Below, one piece after another: positions 1 through 10,723 of a stretch of DNA of 64,000 bases. A program made the translations under genes and the position numbers. Source of the DNA: Strigamia acuminata (Eukaryota > Arthropoda > Chilopoda > Geophilomorpha > Linotaeniidae); NCBI GenBank assembly GCA_949358305.1, contig OX442314.1:7433060-7497059 (forward strand), given 5' to 3'. Numbering within the stretch: position 1 is the stretch's first letter; each line of letters begins with the position of its first letter. Under the pieces are notes generated by a model. That model saw only the letters and a list, made by a program, of their open reading frames with translations, was not told the origin of the DNA and searched no databases.

Positions 1-85
1 AAAAATGAATTTTTGACCAAAAAATTCATTTGTGGTTCGAAAAAGGGTTTTTTGAGTCAGAAAATTGATTTTTGAGTCAAAAAAT

Positions 86-292
86 TCAATTTTGACTGAA
101 AAAACTTAAATTTTGACAGAAAAAAATTAAATTTTGACAGAAAAAAATTAAATTTTGACAGAAAAAAATTAAATTTTGACAGAAAAAAATTAAATTTTTA
201 CAGAAAAAAATTAAATTTTGACTCAAAAAATTGAATTTTGACAGAAAAAAATTAAATTTTGACTCAAAAAATTGAATTTTTTTACCAAAAAT
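86..292. repeat. 21-bp AT-rich minisatellite
   Basis: About nine tandem units of a 21-bp AT-rich sequence (landmark gacag recurring at 136, 157 and 178). The minus-strand reading frame through it merely repeats seven residues and is not a gene. Confidence 0.85.
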
Positions 293-672
293 GAATTTTT
301 TCACCAAAAATGAATTTTTTCACCAAAAATGAAATTTTTCACCAAAAATGAAATTTTTCACCAAAAATGAAATTTTTCACCAAAAATAAAATTTTTCACC
401 AAAAATGAAATTTTTCACCAAAAATGAAATTTTTCACCAAAAATGAAATTTTTCACCAAAAATGAAATTTTTCACCAAAAATAAAATTTTTCACCAAAAA
501 TGAAATTTTTCTCCAAAAATGAAATTTTTCACCAAAAATGAAATTTTTCACCAAAAATGAAATTTTTCACCAAAAATGAAATTTTTCACCAAAAATGAAA
601 TTTTTCACCAAAAATGAAATTTTTCACCAAAAATGAAATTTTTCACCAAAAATGAAATTTTTCACCAAAAAT
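293..672. repeat. 19-bp minisatellite
   Basis: About twenty near-identical 19-bp units (aaaaatgaaatttttcacc) follow the 21-bp array directly. Occasional single-base variants occur (tgaaa to taaaa, cacc to ctcc). Each unit contains the small palindrome aaaaatgaaattttt. Confidence 0.9.
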
Positions 673-1030
673 CAATTTTTTTGCCAAAATCAATTTTTAG
701 TCTCAATTAATAAATTTGCATCGGTTTAAAACGAATTTATCAAACGGAAAAACTATTTTTATTGAAAAAAACGAAAGTTAGGCATAAAATCTAATTTTTT
801 AGGCACAAAACTCGTGATAAAATGATAAATAAATAAGATTATTTAGTATCAAAACTTCAATCGTACTTTTATTTTGGGTTTTTTTTATTTATTTTTATTT
901 TTATTGATTTTTATTTATTTTTGTTTTTGGTAATTTTTATTTAATTAAACTTTTGTTTAATTTTGATATTTTTTTGGCCTGATCACAATATTTCAGCTTG
1001 TTCAGCGGAATTTGGCAATGAAACAATCTA
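673..1030. other. AT-rich non-coding stretch
   Basis: Very AT-rich sequence with homopolymer T runs. I see no gene, RNA or mobile-element signature here. Confidence 0.5.
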
Positions 1031-1093
1031 GTTCCACCGTTCCGTCGTTTCCACAGAATCGCCAATTCTGCGGAAACGGCGGAACGGCTGAAC
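1031..1093. repeat. GC-rich hairpin
   Basis: Inverted repeat with 29-bp arms (1031-1059 and 1065-1093, about 25 of 29 paired) and a 5-base loop, standing out as GC-rich in AT-rich surroundings. One arm recurs in direct orientation at 1839-1867, so it belongs to a dispersed repeat. Confidence 0.7.
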
Positions 1094-1825
1094 AATAGCT
1101 ATGGAGGTCAGGCAAAAATTAATTAAAATTAAAAATTAAAATTTACAAAAGCAATCTTACAAAATTACAAATTCCAAGGTAACGAGTTGGATATTCTTTG
1201 TTTTCGATGTTTTTGTTTCAATTTGATAAGTTATGACTAATTTGATACATCAATTTAAATGCCCTACCAAAAGCCCCAAAATCCAAAATTCAGAACTGAT
1301 TTGTTGAAAATATTTTAACACTTAATGTGAAAAACTCCCCATGACATCCAGCAGTTATAGTCTCAGTGAAATTAATCAACTACGAGTATTTTGTAAGGTT
1401 TAAAAAAAAATAACAAGAACTACATAAAATTTATCTACTTGCAACTGCAAAAAGATTTACAACTTTTTAAAATTAGCTTAACACGTAATTACGGTTGCTT
1501 TTTTAAAAAAAATTTAACGTAAAAAGCTTAAAAAATTAGGCGTTTAAACGAAATCAATTTCAAACATGAGCTCAGTGTGAATATGGCATTCTCTAATAAA
1601 TGATTTATTCCTAGCAATTAGTATCTATCTGTTTAATGGGAGATTTTTTACAACATAGTGGTACATTGTTTTTTTCAAATCAAGAAAAATTAATACATTA
1701 AAACAAAACCCACTCGTTTATTTATTTTATTTTTTTGTTCTAATATATATTTTTATATATATTTCTACGTGCCAGTATCCAACCACGAACACAACAGTAA
1801 TTTACAAATTTTATTTTCTCCCGAT
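1094..1825. other. AT-rich non-coding stretch
   Basis: No open frame, RNA gene or clear repeat was recognised. The tail (1730-1765) is a TATATA-rich tract. Confidence 0.45.
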
Positions 1826-1935
1826 CAGCTTGTTCAGCTTGTTCCGCCGTTCCGCCGTTTCCGCAGAATTGGCGATTCCAGGTTTTCCTCAAACCCATCG
1901 GTTCCGCCTGTTCCGCCAGTTCCGCGGTTCCGCAA
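1826..1935. repeat. CCGTTCCGCC-type repeat
   Basis: Repeated gttccgcc-like decamers; 1839-1867 is nearly the same as the left arm of the hairpin at 1031-1059. The frames on both strands here are repetitive by-products of this composition. Confidence 0.55.
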
Positions 1936-2917
1936 ATTATCCTGTCCCTTGCTGCATCACTTGCGGGTCGACTGGTTCCGACCGGTCGCTAAACCGCTTG
2001 CTTTCCGCCTAGCGTCAAAATTAACAAAACGACAAAAATGATGAACAAATGATGACAAAATGATGACAAAATGATGACAGAAGAAGTCGAACAGAACGTG
2101 TTGTTGTTTGTTTGTAAACCGACCCGATGCGACGTGGATATGCAATCTACAAATCCAGCCGGTTCGGTTCGGACTCAGCATTCGACTGGATCTGGCCCAT
2201 CCGGTAATGGCGGAACGACGACCGATGAACAAGCCGAACGTTGGGATTGGATTGAATGATTTGACTGAATTAGCCGTTCGACGGTAAGACAAACTTGTTT
2301 ATTAAATTTTTCAAAAAGGAAAGGCGTCGCACGAAATGTAATAAATTAATTACTAATTAATAATAATTAGAATCGAATCGAATCCAATCCAATCCAAATT
2401 TTTTTAAAATAAGAAGTTTAATGCTTGGTTTGGAAAATTTGATTAGAGAAAGTGAGTATATGGACATCCAGCACACATACTGAACACTAACTGGACCAAG
2501 GGAAATTATAGATACCAAAACACATTACATTTGGCTTGTGCATAATCACAGTATAGATTTCTGAATCTGTGGCAAAGGAAAAAATGGTTAGAAGGACCTT
2601 TCTACTGTTCAAAAAACCGTATTGTTTCTGTCATTGAATGAACCTATTAATGTTTTAAAACAACTTTTTTATTTTGTCATTTGAAAGTACAGCGTACATT
2701 TTAATAACTATTCTAAAAATAAATTATTTTAAACGAGTTACACCAGAAGGTTAAAATACAACTTTGAACATTTGATAAACATCTAACTTACATAGAAGAT
2801 AAGCTACAGTCAATTACGGGGTAACTTTTAAAAACTACTGTGCATTTTCTATCCTTCTTTAAACTGAGGACTAATATGTGACATGTGATAGCTTTAAGGT
2901 CGCTATATTTTATTGCT
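1936..2917. other. Non-coding with microsatellites
   Basis: Contains a short atgatgacaa array (2038-2082) and an aatcg/aatcc microsatellite (2366-2398). Small frames on both strands have no recognisable domains. From about 2450 on the sequence is the 3' flank of the channel gene at 3448-8655. Confidence 0.45.
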
Positions 2918-3086
2918 TCTTACACCAATTATGACTGTTTAAAATGCAGATATAGAGAGACAGTAATGACATTCCAAACTTAATCCTACAATACTGCCGA
3001 CATCGCTTAACAATTTAGACATTTGATAAGCTCGTTGCTCTTCTATACTCTCCAACAATGTATCAGGGAATTTCTTACTTATATTG
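2918..3086 (-). pseudogene. Decayed copy of DEG/ENaC last exon
   Basis: On the minus strand this resembles the terminal exon of the gene just upstream (compare 3485-3640). It retains the run for the conserved segment before and within TM2 (accgacatcgcttaacaat on the plus strand) but is broken by substitutions and indels. It looks like a relic of a local tandem duplication of the last exon. Confidence 0.7.
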
Positions 3087-3447
3087 TGGCAATTCTCATG
3101 TGAAAACTCAATGAGAATAGAGAGTTTATTTTGAAGGGCAAAAGTAGCAAACTTACTGCACCTTAACGTTGTAAAAATTTTTGAACAAGTTATTATTGCA
3201 TGTTAAGAACGTTGCTAAGCAACTTTAACAATAATATGCGGTAGGGGTCTGAGTAACAACAATATTTCGCTGCATTGTGTACAGAAGTTTAGTGCAAAAA
3301 TTAGTGCAACAATTTAATTTCGTGGCATTATAAACTAGCCTTTAAATGAACAACTGTAAACGATTAACAATACACTTAAGTTTAGAAGTAACATTTGAAA
3401 AAGTTTTAAATTGTCTTGCGCATAGATAGCTTTAATAATTTCATATT

Positions 3448-6400
3448 TTATTTCTTCTTTTGGAACCACATCGAAAAGCTCTTATTCTTACACCAAGTAT
3501 AAGTGTTTAAAATGCAAACGTAGAAAGACAGCAAAGACATTCCTAAACCTAATCCTATGATACTACCGACATCGCTTAACAATTGAGATGTCGGATATGC
3601 CTGTTGCTCTTCAATACTCTCTAAGAAAGTATCAGAGAATTCAATAGTTATTAATGTGAAAGGAAAATTGAATATTTTTTGCTTATTGCCATGCAAAACA
3701 AATTTGTGAAAAGTATTTTCGCAAGGCAGTCTACATTTGCATTGTTTTTGATTTGAGTCAAAATTCTTTAAATACATTAAATGAGCAGTAGTAATTTCTG
3801 CTGTTGTGTTACAAACTGGCAAGTCCGGCTTCCAGAAATAAGGTAATCTGAAACATTTACAAACAACTGTAGCATGTAACTTAACTGTCACAGCTAGGTG
3901 TTTTTTTTATAAACAACTTGTGTATGCGTATTTACAGTTACAGTATGTGTTGCAAACAGGATAAAATCGGAATTGATATGTGTAAAAAGCGAAGTGTCTG
4001 GATTAGCTTACCTGCAGTTAATAGTTTGAAACAAATTGTTTTGGATGCAAGCATTTTTACACTTGAGATAAGAACTTTTGTTCTGCTCACATGGATTTTT
4101 CTTTGTATCTCTTCGTGTAGTCTATTTCATAAAATCAAAATTAGTTAGAATGAAAGCATGGAAGAATTGTTTGTTTAATTTATTGCCTTAAGTACTCGAA
4201 GTGTTACTAAGTTGACCCAATCATACTTTAAAGTCAAAGGTGCCAAAATGTTAACGTCTTCATCCAGATTATTTAGGAAAAACTAAATATTATTATTATT
4301 CACAATGATGTGTATAGTATTTATCCATAATTGACAAAATGTTCTTTGACTAATCTTTGCATTCAATTACTCCATTGGAGTGTTGAATGCAATAAATAAT
4401 AAATAAATATTACCTTCAGATCCTGGTCACATGGTTTGTGAGGAAATTCATTAAGTAATGTAATGTAAAGGTAAGAATTTAGGTCCTTTGATTTTTCTGA
4501 AAAGTATTGGAAAGGTCAGGATGAAAACTTCAGATGCATGAGTTCGTAGAACGAATTTTTAAAAGACAACAACCAATGCAGAGTTTTGTGAAACAAATGC
4601 AGAGTTTTGTAAAACATATGCAGAATTTTGTGAAACAAATGCAGAAGTTGATGTTTCATTCAAGGCAATTTTGCCCCAAGTCATTAATCACCTACCAGCA
4701 AAAAATAGATTTGGTGATTGATGAAAATCATACAAATAGTGTTGAACACCATCAGGTCCATCCAAAATAAATTTATTCTCTTCACTTTATTGGCCAGTTA
4801 CGTGTTGTTGGATCAGCAATGATGATTTGGGGTAAAATTGCCTTGAATGAAACATCAGCTCTTGCATTTGGTCTCAAACTCCAGCATAGATGGCATTTTT
4901 TGAACAATTTTTTTATTTCTTTAATTTGATTTGAGCTATTGTCATATAATTTTACACAATGCTTTATTATCATGTATTATTATCATGTAAGTCAAAATTT
5001 GACGTACAACCAAGACACTTGGAGTAGTCTCAAACCTTTAAATGGGAATTAAACACATCTTAATACTTATCGGAATACATCCTACCAGAATGGTGGTGGA
5101 AATGTTAAGGTTTGAGGTGCATTCAGCTATAAGGGAAAGACCACCCTTGTCTTTATTTCTGGTAGGATGTATTCCGATAAGTTTTAAGATGTGTTTAATT
5201 CTCATTTATAGCCCTGGATGATAAGAATTGCTGGACAAAAGGCCATCTTTCAACAGGTAATGCTCCCATCCATGTATTCAAGGCAACATTGTTGGGAAGA
5301 AATTGATCAAATGGTTCTTCAAAAACTAATTGATGGGATGAAAGATTGAATTTGTAGACTAATTGAACATAAGGGAAGTTTCACAGGGTATTGAAAATGT
5401 ATAAATCTGCAATTTTCACAATAAGAGATAATAATTTTGTGCAAGTAAAAATCTACAAATGCCAGAAATTTTAATATTTAAGTAAAATATTACTGCATAG
5501 CAGTGTAAATGGAAATATTATTTAATAATAAATATGATTTCATTGTAATTCCTAGGCATTATCATTCCCAACACAACAATTGGAGAAATTTTAACACCGT
5601 GATAATTCTTTTGTGAGCACCTTATACGAGGTAGATTTTGGGCGTTTTGCGCATTGAAAACTGCATGTAAACATTTTTTCGTTCTAAGATATCACCGATT
5701 ATAAGACGCACCCTGCTTTTAAAGGTATTTACTGTATTCTGTATAAATAAAAATGTATGTTTGTTTGTTACTGACCTCAAATCTCCAAAGGTTCTTCAAC
5801 GATTGCTTTGAAATTTTGACAGAACATTGCATTGGAATAGGGGACTGTTGTTGTTAGGTTTTTATATAGATGTCACACCTGTGACAGGTAAAAACATGCT
5901 TTTTTGGATAAAAAGGGCCATCTAGTGGGCGTAAATACAACACACAACTCCACAGGATTTATTTCCCGGGATTTATTTCCACGGGAATAATTTCCATGGG
6001 ATTCATTTCCAAGGGATTTATTTCCACGGAATTTATTTATGAGCCACAGCAACGCTTGGCCTGGGCACAGCTAGTATGGGAATAAAAGTGCATCTTAGAA
6101 TCGATAAAATATGGTAATGCTGTTAATAAATGCCATAATAAAAACTCAGGGTGAAGCTGTGAGGTAAAGAGTGACAATAATAAAAACTAACTTAAATTGA
6201 ACGCAAAAGCACATTACAATTACCTGTGTCAACTCGTGAACAATTACCAAAAGGAAGTGGAATAGGATGCTTCGATATATTTAATTTAATTTTATATCCA
6301 TATAACGCCTACAAAAACAATAATTTTCATTGATTGGTTTGTTTTGGGAATATAACATACTACTAGTACAGACATACCTCATTATCAATATCAATTGTGT

Positions 6401-8655
6401 CATGAATATTGAGTGTTTCCCAGATTTCGACAAGTGGAAATTCGTGATTGAACAATTGCCAGGGCGATATCTCATTGCAGGTGTTGTTAGTGTGTTTCAG
6501 TAATTGTAATCTGGTTTCGTCCATGGCATCATTTTGATTTTCACCACAGATCGTAAAGGACTGATATTCGGTGTAGCGACGTTGAACTATGCTAACCATT
6601 GTTGTTACTGGTTCATCAATGTAGTAGTTGATACGAATTTGCAACCAATATAAAGTGAATCCCGCAGTCACAAATACTAGCGCAAACTTAAACCTTTCTA
6701 AGACTCCATTTGTTATGGTTTTCTCTTTGCTTGCAATGGCTTTCTTCTTGCATGTCTCGTACAGGGGACGAATCTTATCGACGGATTTTTTTTGGTAAAT
6801 ATTTGTTGCAACATAATATAAATACCAAATGATATCAGGTAATGAGATTACGGAGAGACCTAGGAACAGGCCCAGATTTCCTCCTAAATCTGACAGAAGA
6901 GCAATTGCGTCGTACGTGTATCGTTCTTCATACACGCTAATTTTGTCATTAGCAATTGCTAGGGATACAGATACTGTACTTTGATCATCTCCTTTGCCTA
7001 TTTCAGTGGAAGGTGTAAAGGTTATTTGATGACATGGACGTCGACAGAGACAAGCAGTAATGGGATTTGTGGTTTGAATCAACTGCTTGGCAGCATTGTA
7101 ATGCATCTGTATGTCCTTTGAACATTTACAAAGCGGCAAATCGATCTTCATGAAGGGAAATCTTTGATGGAACATTTGTAATCAGTATATTTTTATGTAG
7201 AACTACATCTTTCTCTCTACTAAGCGGGCTGCAACAATTGGACCAGAATGTCATACACTCATAAGGAGCGGAAATGATGTAGGGTACGGAAATGACGTAG
7301 GGAACAGAAATTACGCAGAAAACGAAAATCACGTAGAAAAGAGAAACACCGTAGGGAACGAACGGAAATCAAGTAGGAAACGAACGGAAATCAAGTAGGA
7401 AACGAACTGAAATCAAGTAGGAAACGAACTGAAATCAAGTAGGAAACGAACGCAAATCAAGTAGGAAACGAACAGAAATGACGTAGGACATGGTAACTCA
7501 AACAAACAATGTGATTTATCATGGGCAGCCACGCTGTCTGTTGACTGTTTTGATTTCTTACCTGCATGTTAGCTTCTTAAATTTCTTCAATAGACACCTC
7601 AGATAACATTCTCTGTATTCGTTTTGACCGTAGCATTCATTTATAGGTGAATTCAGAAAAATGAACTAAAATTTTTCAATAAAAAATAAGGTAATGCATA
7701 GGAATTTTCGTTCTTTGATAAAATTTTACTTTGTTATAACTCAAATAAACTTTTGTTGTTCCACCGCCATATTGTTGTCCAACCCCGAAAAATTTTCCAA
7801 AATCGTAGAAATGAAGACCAAGCTAAGGGCGAAGGAAAGAAAAGTAGACTAGAATTATTTTTGCAATTTATTAAAATTACAAAGTATATCGGAGCAGGGC
7901 ATATGTCATCATAATTTGTTTCTATTTTAGCTGTCACGACTTTTCCAACAAATGATTCGCTAGATGCCTTAGCTGTATATCATTATATCAATAAATAATA
8001 AAGTGCATTGAACTTGATGGTGGTAAATTTTGATTATGCTTACGAAATTGAATTGATGAGCATATACCAACATGATTGATCATTTCTGTCAGAACAAATG
8101 TTTTGTTTGAATAAGAATATCCCTATACAAAATAAAAAGATTTAAATAATTTTTTTTTAACCTATTTAAAATTACTTTATTCCATCTTTTTACTTTTATT
8201 TTTACGCTCACTACTTCTTTCGTCAAATTACTCGCTTCCCAAAGTTCCTCTAGACTGTAAGTTGGGTTTCCCATCAGTGTATTTACCATGTTCACGCATT
8301 CGTAACGTGATGGTTGGGATTTTGAGTTAGTTTTATTCCAAAGTCTCGACATTTCTTTTGTATTGCTACTATATATCAACAAATTTGGTAGAACGACCTC
8401 TTCTGACCTACTCGTTACATCAACAGCCGTAGGATAATTTAAGTAATGCATTATCCTATCGTAAATCTGATAAGTGAGCATGCATGTGCAAAATGAGAAT
8501 AAGAGCAGCCAAAAGGTGTTTCGCTTTGTCCAATATTTTCTACTGTTAATGAAATCATCCAAACCAACTAAGTTGCATCGAAGTTTATTTGCATCATCCT
8601 TCAACAATCGATGAATTGCAGGACGTAGTCTCCTCACCAAATTATTATTCCGCAT
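3448..8655 (-). CDS. DEG/ENaC channel A, two subunits in one chain
   Basis: Amiloride-sensitive-type sodium-channel protein of the plasma membrane. Eleven minus-strand exons join in frame: 8655-8176, 8122-8044, 7972-7881, 7822-7730, 7665-7562, 7161-6378, 6308-6224, 4496-4414, 4282-4187, 4121-4012, 3847-3448 (2406 nt, 801 residues). Residues 1-400 form a full subunit: TM1 about 47-66, Cys-rich ectodomain (C-x8-Y-x3-C-x3-C in exon 5), and TM2 about 376-400 with the GLS filter motif. A cytoplasmic linker (about 403-439) leads straight into a second TM1 (440-457), second ectodomain and second TM2 (761-782, GMS), then the stop. Exon 6 is open across the whole junction. The His-Gly motif before TM1 reads VG in half 1 and NG in half 2. 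Oddities: intron 9 starts with GC, and the exon 6 acceptor is AAG. Intron 7 is bloated by transposons. The paralogue at 30185-35602 has the same structure. Family assignment is firm; ligand and ion selectivity are unknown. Confidence 0.9.
4573..4652. repeat. 21-bp minisatellite in intron 7
   Basis: About four units of a 21-bp sequence around atgcagagttttgtg inside the large intron of channel gene A. Confidence 0.7.
4641..4880. repeat. Intronic inverted repeat
   Basis: Segments 4641-4677 and about 4829-4872 are near-perfect reverse complements (core tgatgtttcattcaaggcaa). A second inverted pair lies at about 5040-5100 and 5157-5208. Both are probably rearranged pieces of the Tc1-like relic that follows. 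Confidence 0.6.
5085..5350 (+). pseudogene. Tc1/mariner-like transposase relic
   Basis: With stops and a frameshift ignored, the plus strand shows the Tc1-family signatures GGGNV..GAFSYKG..LVFISG and, about 40 codons on, NAPIHV (usual DNAPIH). It is clearly broken: TGA replaces the W of VWGA, there are further TAA and TAG stops, and a one-base frame change precedes NAP. It sits in intron 7 of channel gene A, antisense to it. Confidence 0.6.
5738..6074 (+). mobile_element. Non-autonomous Helitron
   Basis: Begins TCTGTATAAATAAAAATG..TTTGTTTGTTAC and ends GGGCACAGCTAG followed by T. These match the TC...CTRR termini and the internal start typical of insect-type Helitrons. It contains a short tandem array of ggatttatttcc-like units and no protein. 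It has been copied along with the 5-kb segment (17368-17704). Confidence 0.65.
7255..7490. repeat. Intron-5 minisatellite of channel A
   Basis: Units of 18 bp (ggaaatgacgtagggaac type, 7265-7330) pass into 22-bp units (ggaaatcaagtaggaaacga, 7345-7490). It occupies the intron immediately 5' of the central exon. Channel gene C has a related array at the same place. Confidence 0.85.
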
Positions 8656-8707
8656 TGTATCTTATTTAAATCCAAGGTTTATTCTGTAATGACAATTGAT
8701 GATTGAT

Positions 8708-8959
8708 TACCGTATTTTGTCGATTAATTGCCGCGGCACTTATTCAAAACTGCCATTTTTGTCGGCATTTACAATTTTGGTTTTTCATTTGTTACATTTG
8801 TTTAATGTAACAAACGAAGTCTGAACGTCACAAACGAAGCGTACGTTTATCGTTCGTGAGGTTAAATACTACTATTCGAGGGCGACTACAATTCAAGGGC
8901 GGCTACAGTTTGAGGGCGGCTACAATTCGAGGGCTACTCTGAATCGGTAAAATACGGTA
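8708..8959. mobile_element. MITE with TACCGTATTTT ends
   Basis: Terminal inverted repeats TACCGTATTTT / AAAATACGGTA bound a 250-bp non-coding element with ggcggctacaattcgag-type internal repeats. It lies just upstream of the channel A start codon. The same terminal motif family appears at 37679-38096. Confidence 0.7.
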
Positions 8960-8974
8960 TAAACAATTTAATTA

Positions 8975-9437
8975 TTGAATAGAATAAGTGTAGATGTTAC
9001 GATCTTTTTACCAGCTTTTGGTGGTGTGAAAATTTTGAAACATGGTCGACCCGTTGCAGAACCAGGTGACGCCCATTCGAAAGTCAAATTGACCGACTGG
9101 ATTAAAAAAACCAGTCAGGCCGAAAACGATATCGTGACATCGGTCGGATTAGACCGAATTCGTTATAAGTTTATATCGAAGGACTTACGACCGCGTACGA
9201 TATATAAAAATTGCTCGAACAAGTCTACGAGGATGAAAATCATGTCACTGTCAACGGAAGTCATCACAAAAGGATTATCATCCAAAGACGAAATTCAAAC
9301 TATTCGCGCTTGTAAGCTTATTTTATTATACTTACCTTGTATTTATTTTATCCCCAGACATTATTAACCACTTTATTTCAGAGACAAAGTCTGTTTACAG
9401 CATCTCAACAGTAAATTAACCCGGATCACTGCATACT
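8975..9437 (+). pseudogene. Unrecognised retroelement-like ORF fragment with LTR-like end
   Basis: An open frame of about 110 codons (8975-9310) with no ATG start, containing the segments FLPAFGGVKIL, KLTDWIKKTSQAENDIV and DLRPRTIYKNC, which I cannot assign. It is followed by gtaagc, two AG acceptors and a terminus ttaacccggatcactgca. That terminus closely matches the 3' end of the Gypsy LTR at 17327-17344. It is probably the remains of a related LTR element. An identical copy lies at 20605-21067. Confidence 0.45.
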
Positions 9438-10615
9438 CAAACCCACTCTAAGCGTGGCCTAACTCTCATTGGCTGCGCCTTATTACTCCTAACTACAGAC
9501 CGTGCACTACTGCAAAGAAAAATAGTTTTGTTTATTTTTAATTGTTTTGAGTATTTTAATTATTAGAATCATGTATTTTTTTTATGTTATAAAAAATGTT
9601 TATTTCATTTACAAGATAAAGTTTTATATTGTTTTTCTTTCAACAAGCATCCTTGATTAGTTTTTTGGTTGCTTTGTCAGGAAAGCAAACAATTTTCTAA
9701 CTGTGACCGTTTGGCCATCCTACGTGGCCTATGTCACTCCGCACACCGCCTAAGGGCCCCAAGCCGTCCCCCTCATGGGAATGGACCAGCCTAGCAGGGG
9801 AGGAGGTGAGCTGAGTGGTGTGGTGAGAGAGAGACGTTTCCGAGGGTGAAGACGTGCTAGGATGAGCTGCCACGGTCCTAACTACAGCAGAGACAACTGC
9901 TGACTCTGCTGCTCAGTCACGCTCAGTAGCAGGATGAGAATGTTTGTCCGATGTGACCGACCACGTCACCCATGGGGCTCACTCCCTGTGTGTGACGGGT
10001 CGGTTACCGGTGTAGCGTGCCTACAGCCGCACAGTGGGATAGGTCCCTCCCGTGTAGTAAATCTCCATATTGGGCAGGTGAGACCATATCCAGTCACATC
10101 ACAATAAGTAGTGCATGATACCCAGTTTAAGCGGTACTGTGCATGGCCAAGAGGCAGCTGCGTGGGCTGTTACTCGCTGTGCAAATGTTGTGCCCACCGA
10201 GGTAGTGGCCGAATGGTAGATCTGGCCCCTCCAACTTTACCTGTGGACGAAGACGCTGCCCAGGATCCAGGACATATTGTGCCCAGTACGGCGGACAATT
10301 ACAATGTCTGTACGTCTAATAAAGTTCTGGTGTTTTGGCCTACTTTTTGTATCACAATTCAATACACAAGTGAAATGGCTTGGCCAATGGGAGTTAGGCT
10401 ACTCTTGGAGTGGGTTTGGGTGTATATTTGTTTCATACCTGCTTATAGTTGTGTGGAAAGTTGCCTGCACGTTATTTCATGTCTACCAGTGCTGTGAGTT
10501 TACAATTGACTGTTCTTTCATTGTTTACTGTAATTTCTTATTATCCATAGTAACTCTTTGTATGATGATTATTGATTTCAATTAACGTGTCTTTTGTGAG
10601 TGAAAGAAAGCTTAA
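9438..10615. other. 5' flank of channel A with dispersed repeat
   Basis: 9700-10080 is unusually GC-rich and ends in cag/gtgaga (gtaaga in the second copy), which could be a splice donor. 10290-10420 is similar to the reverse complement of 24240-24350. 10470-10700 resembles 28020-28230 and, in part, 35690-35780. Short frames here lack domains. Confidence 0.5.
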
Positions 10616-10723
10616 TTGGATTTTTGCACCATGTATACGGTAATTATTTACAGTAAACGTTTTGTTAAAAAAGAATTGATCATACAATGTCTACAACTTT
10701 GCAAGATTCCTATATCTAGAACC

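Noticed and set aside
86-307. Minus-strand 73-codon frame
   Set aside because: Pure translation of a 21-bp tandem repeat; seven-residue periodicity only.
7734-7937. Independent 67-residue protein on the minus strand
   Set aside because: It reads through the intron between exons 3 and 4 of channel gene A; splice sites at 7881 and 7822 explain the region.
10616-10723. ATG-like start of Gypsy-1 pol in host DNA
   Set aside because: The first 36 codons match copy B host sequence, so the frame is a chance fusion at the breakpoint.
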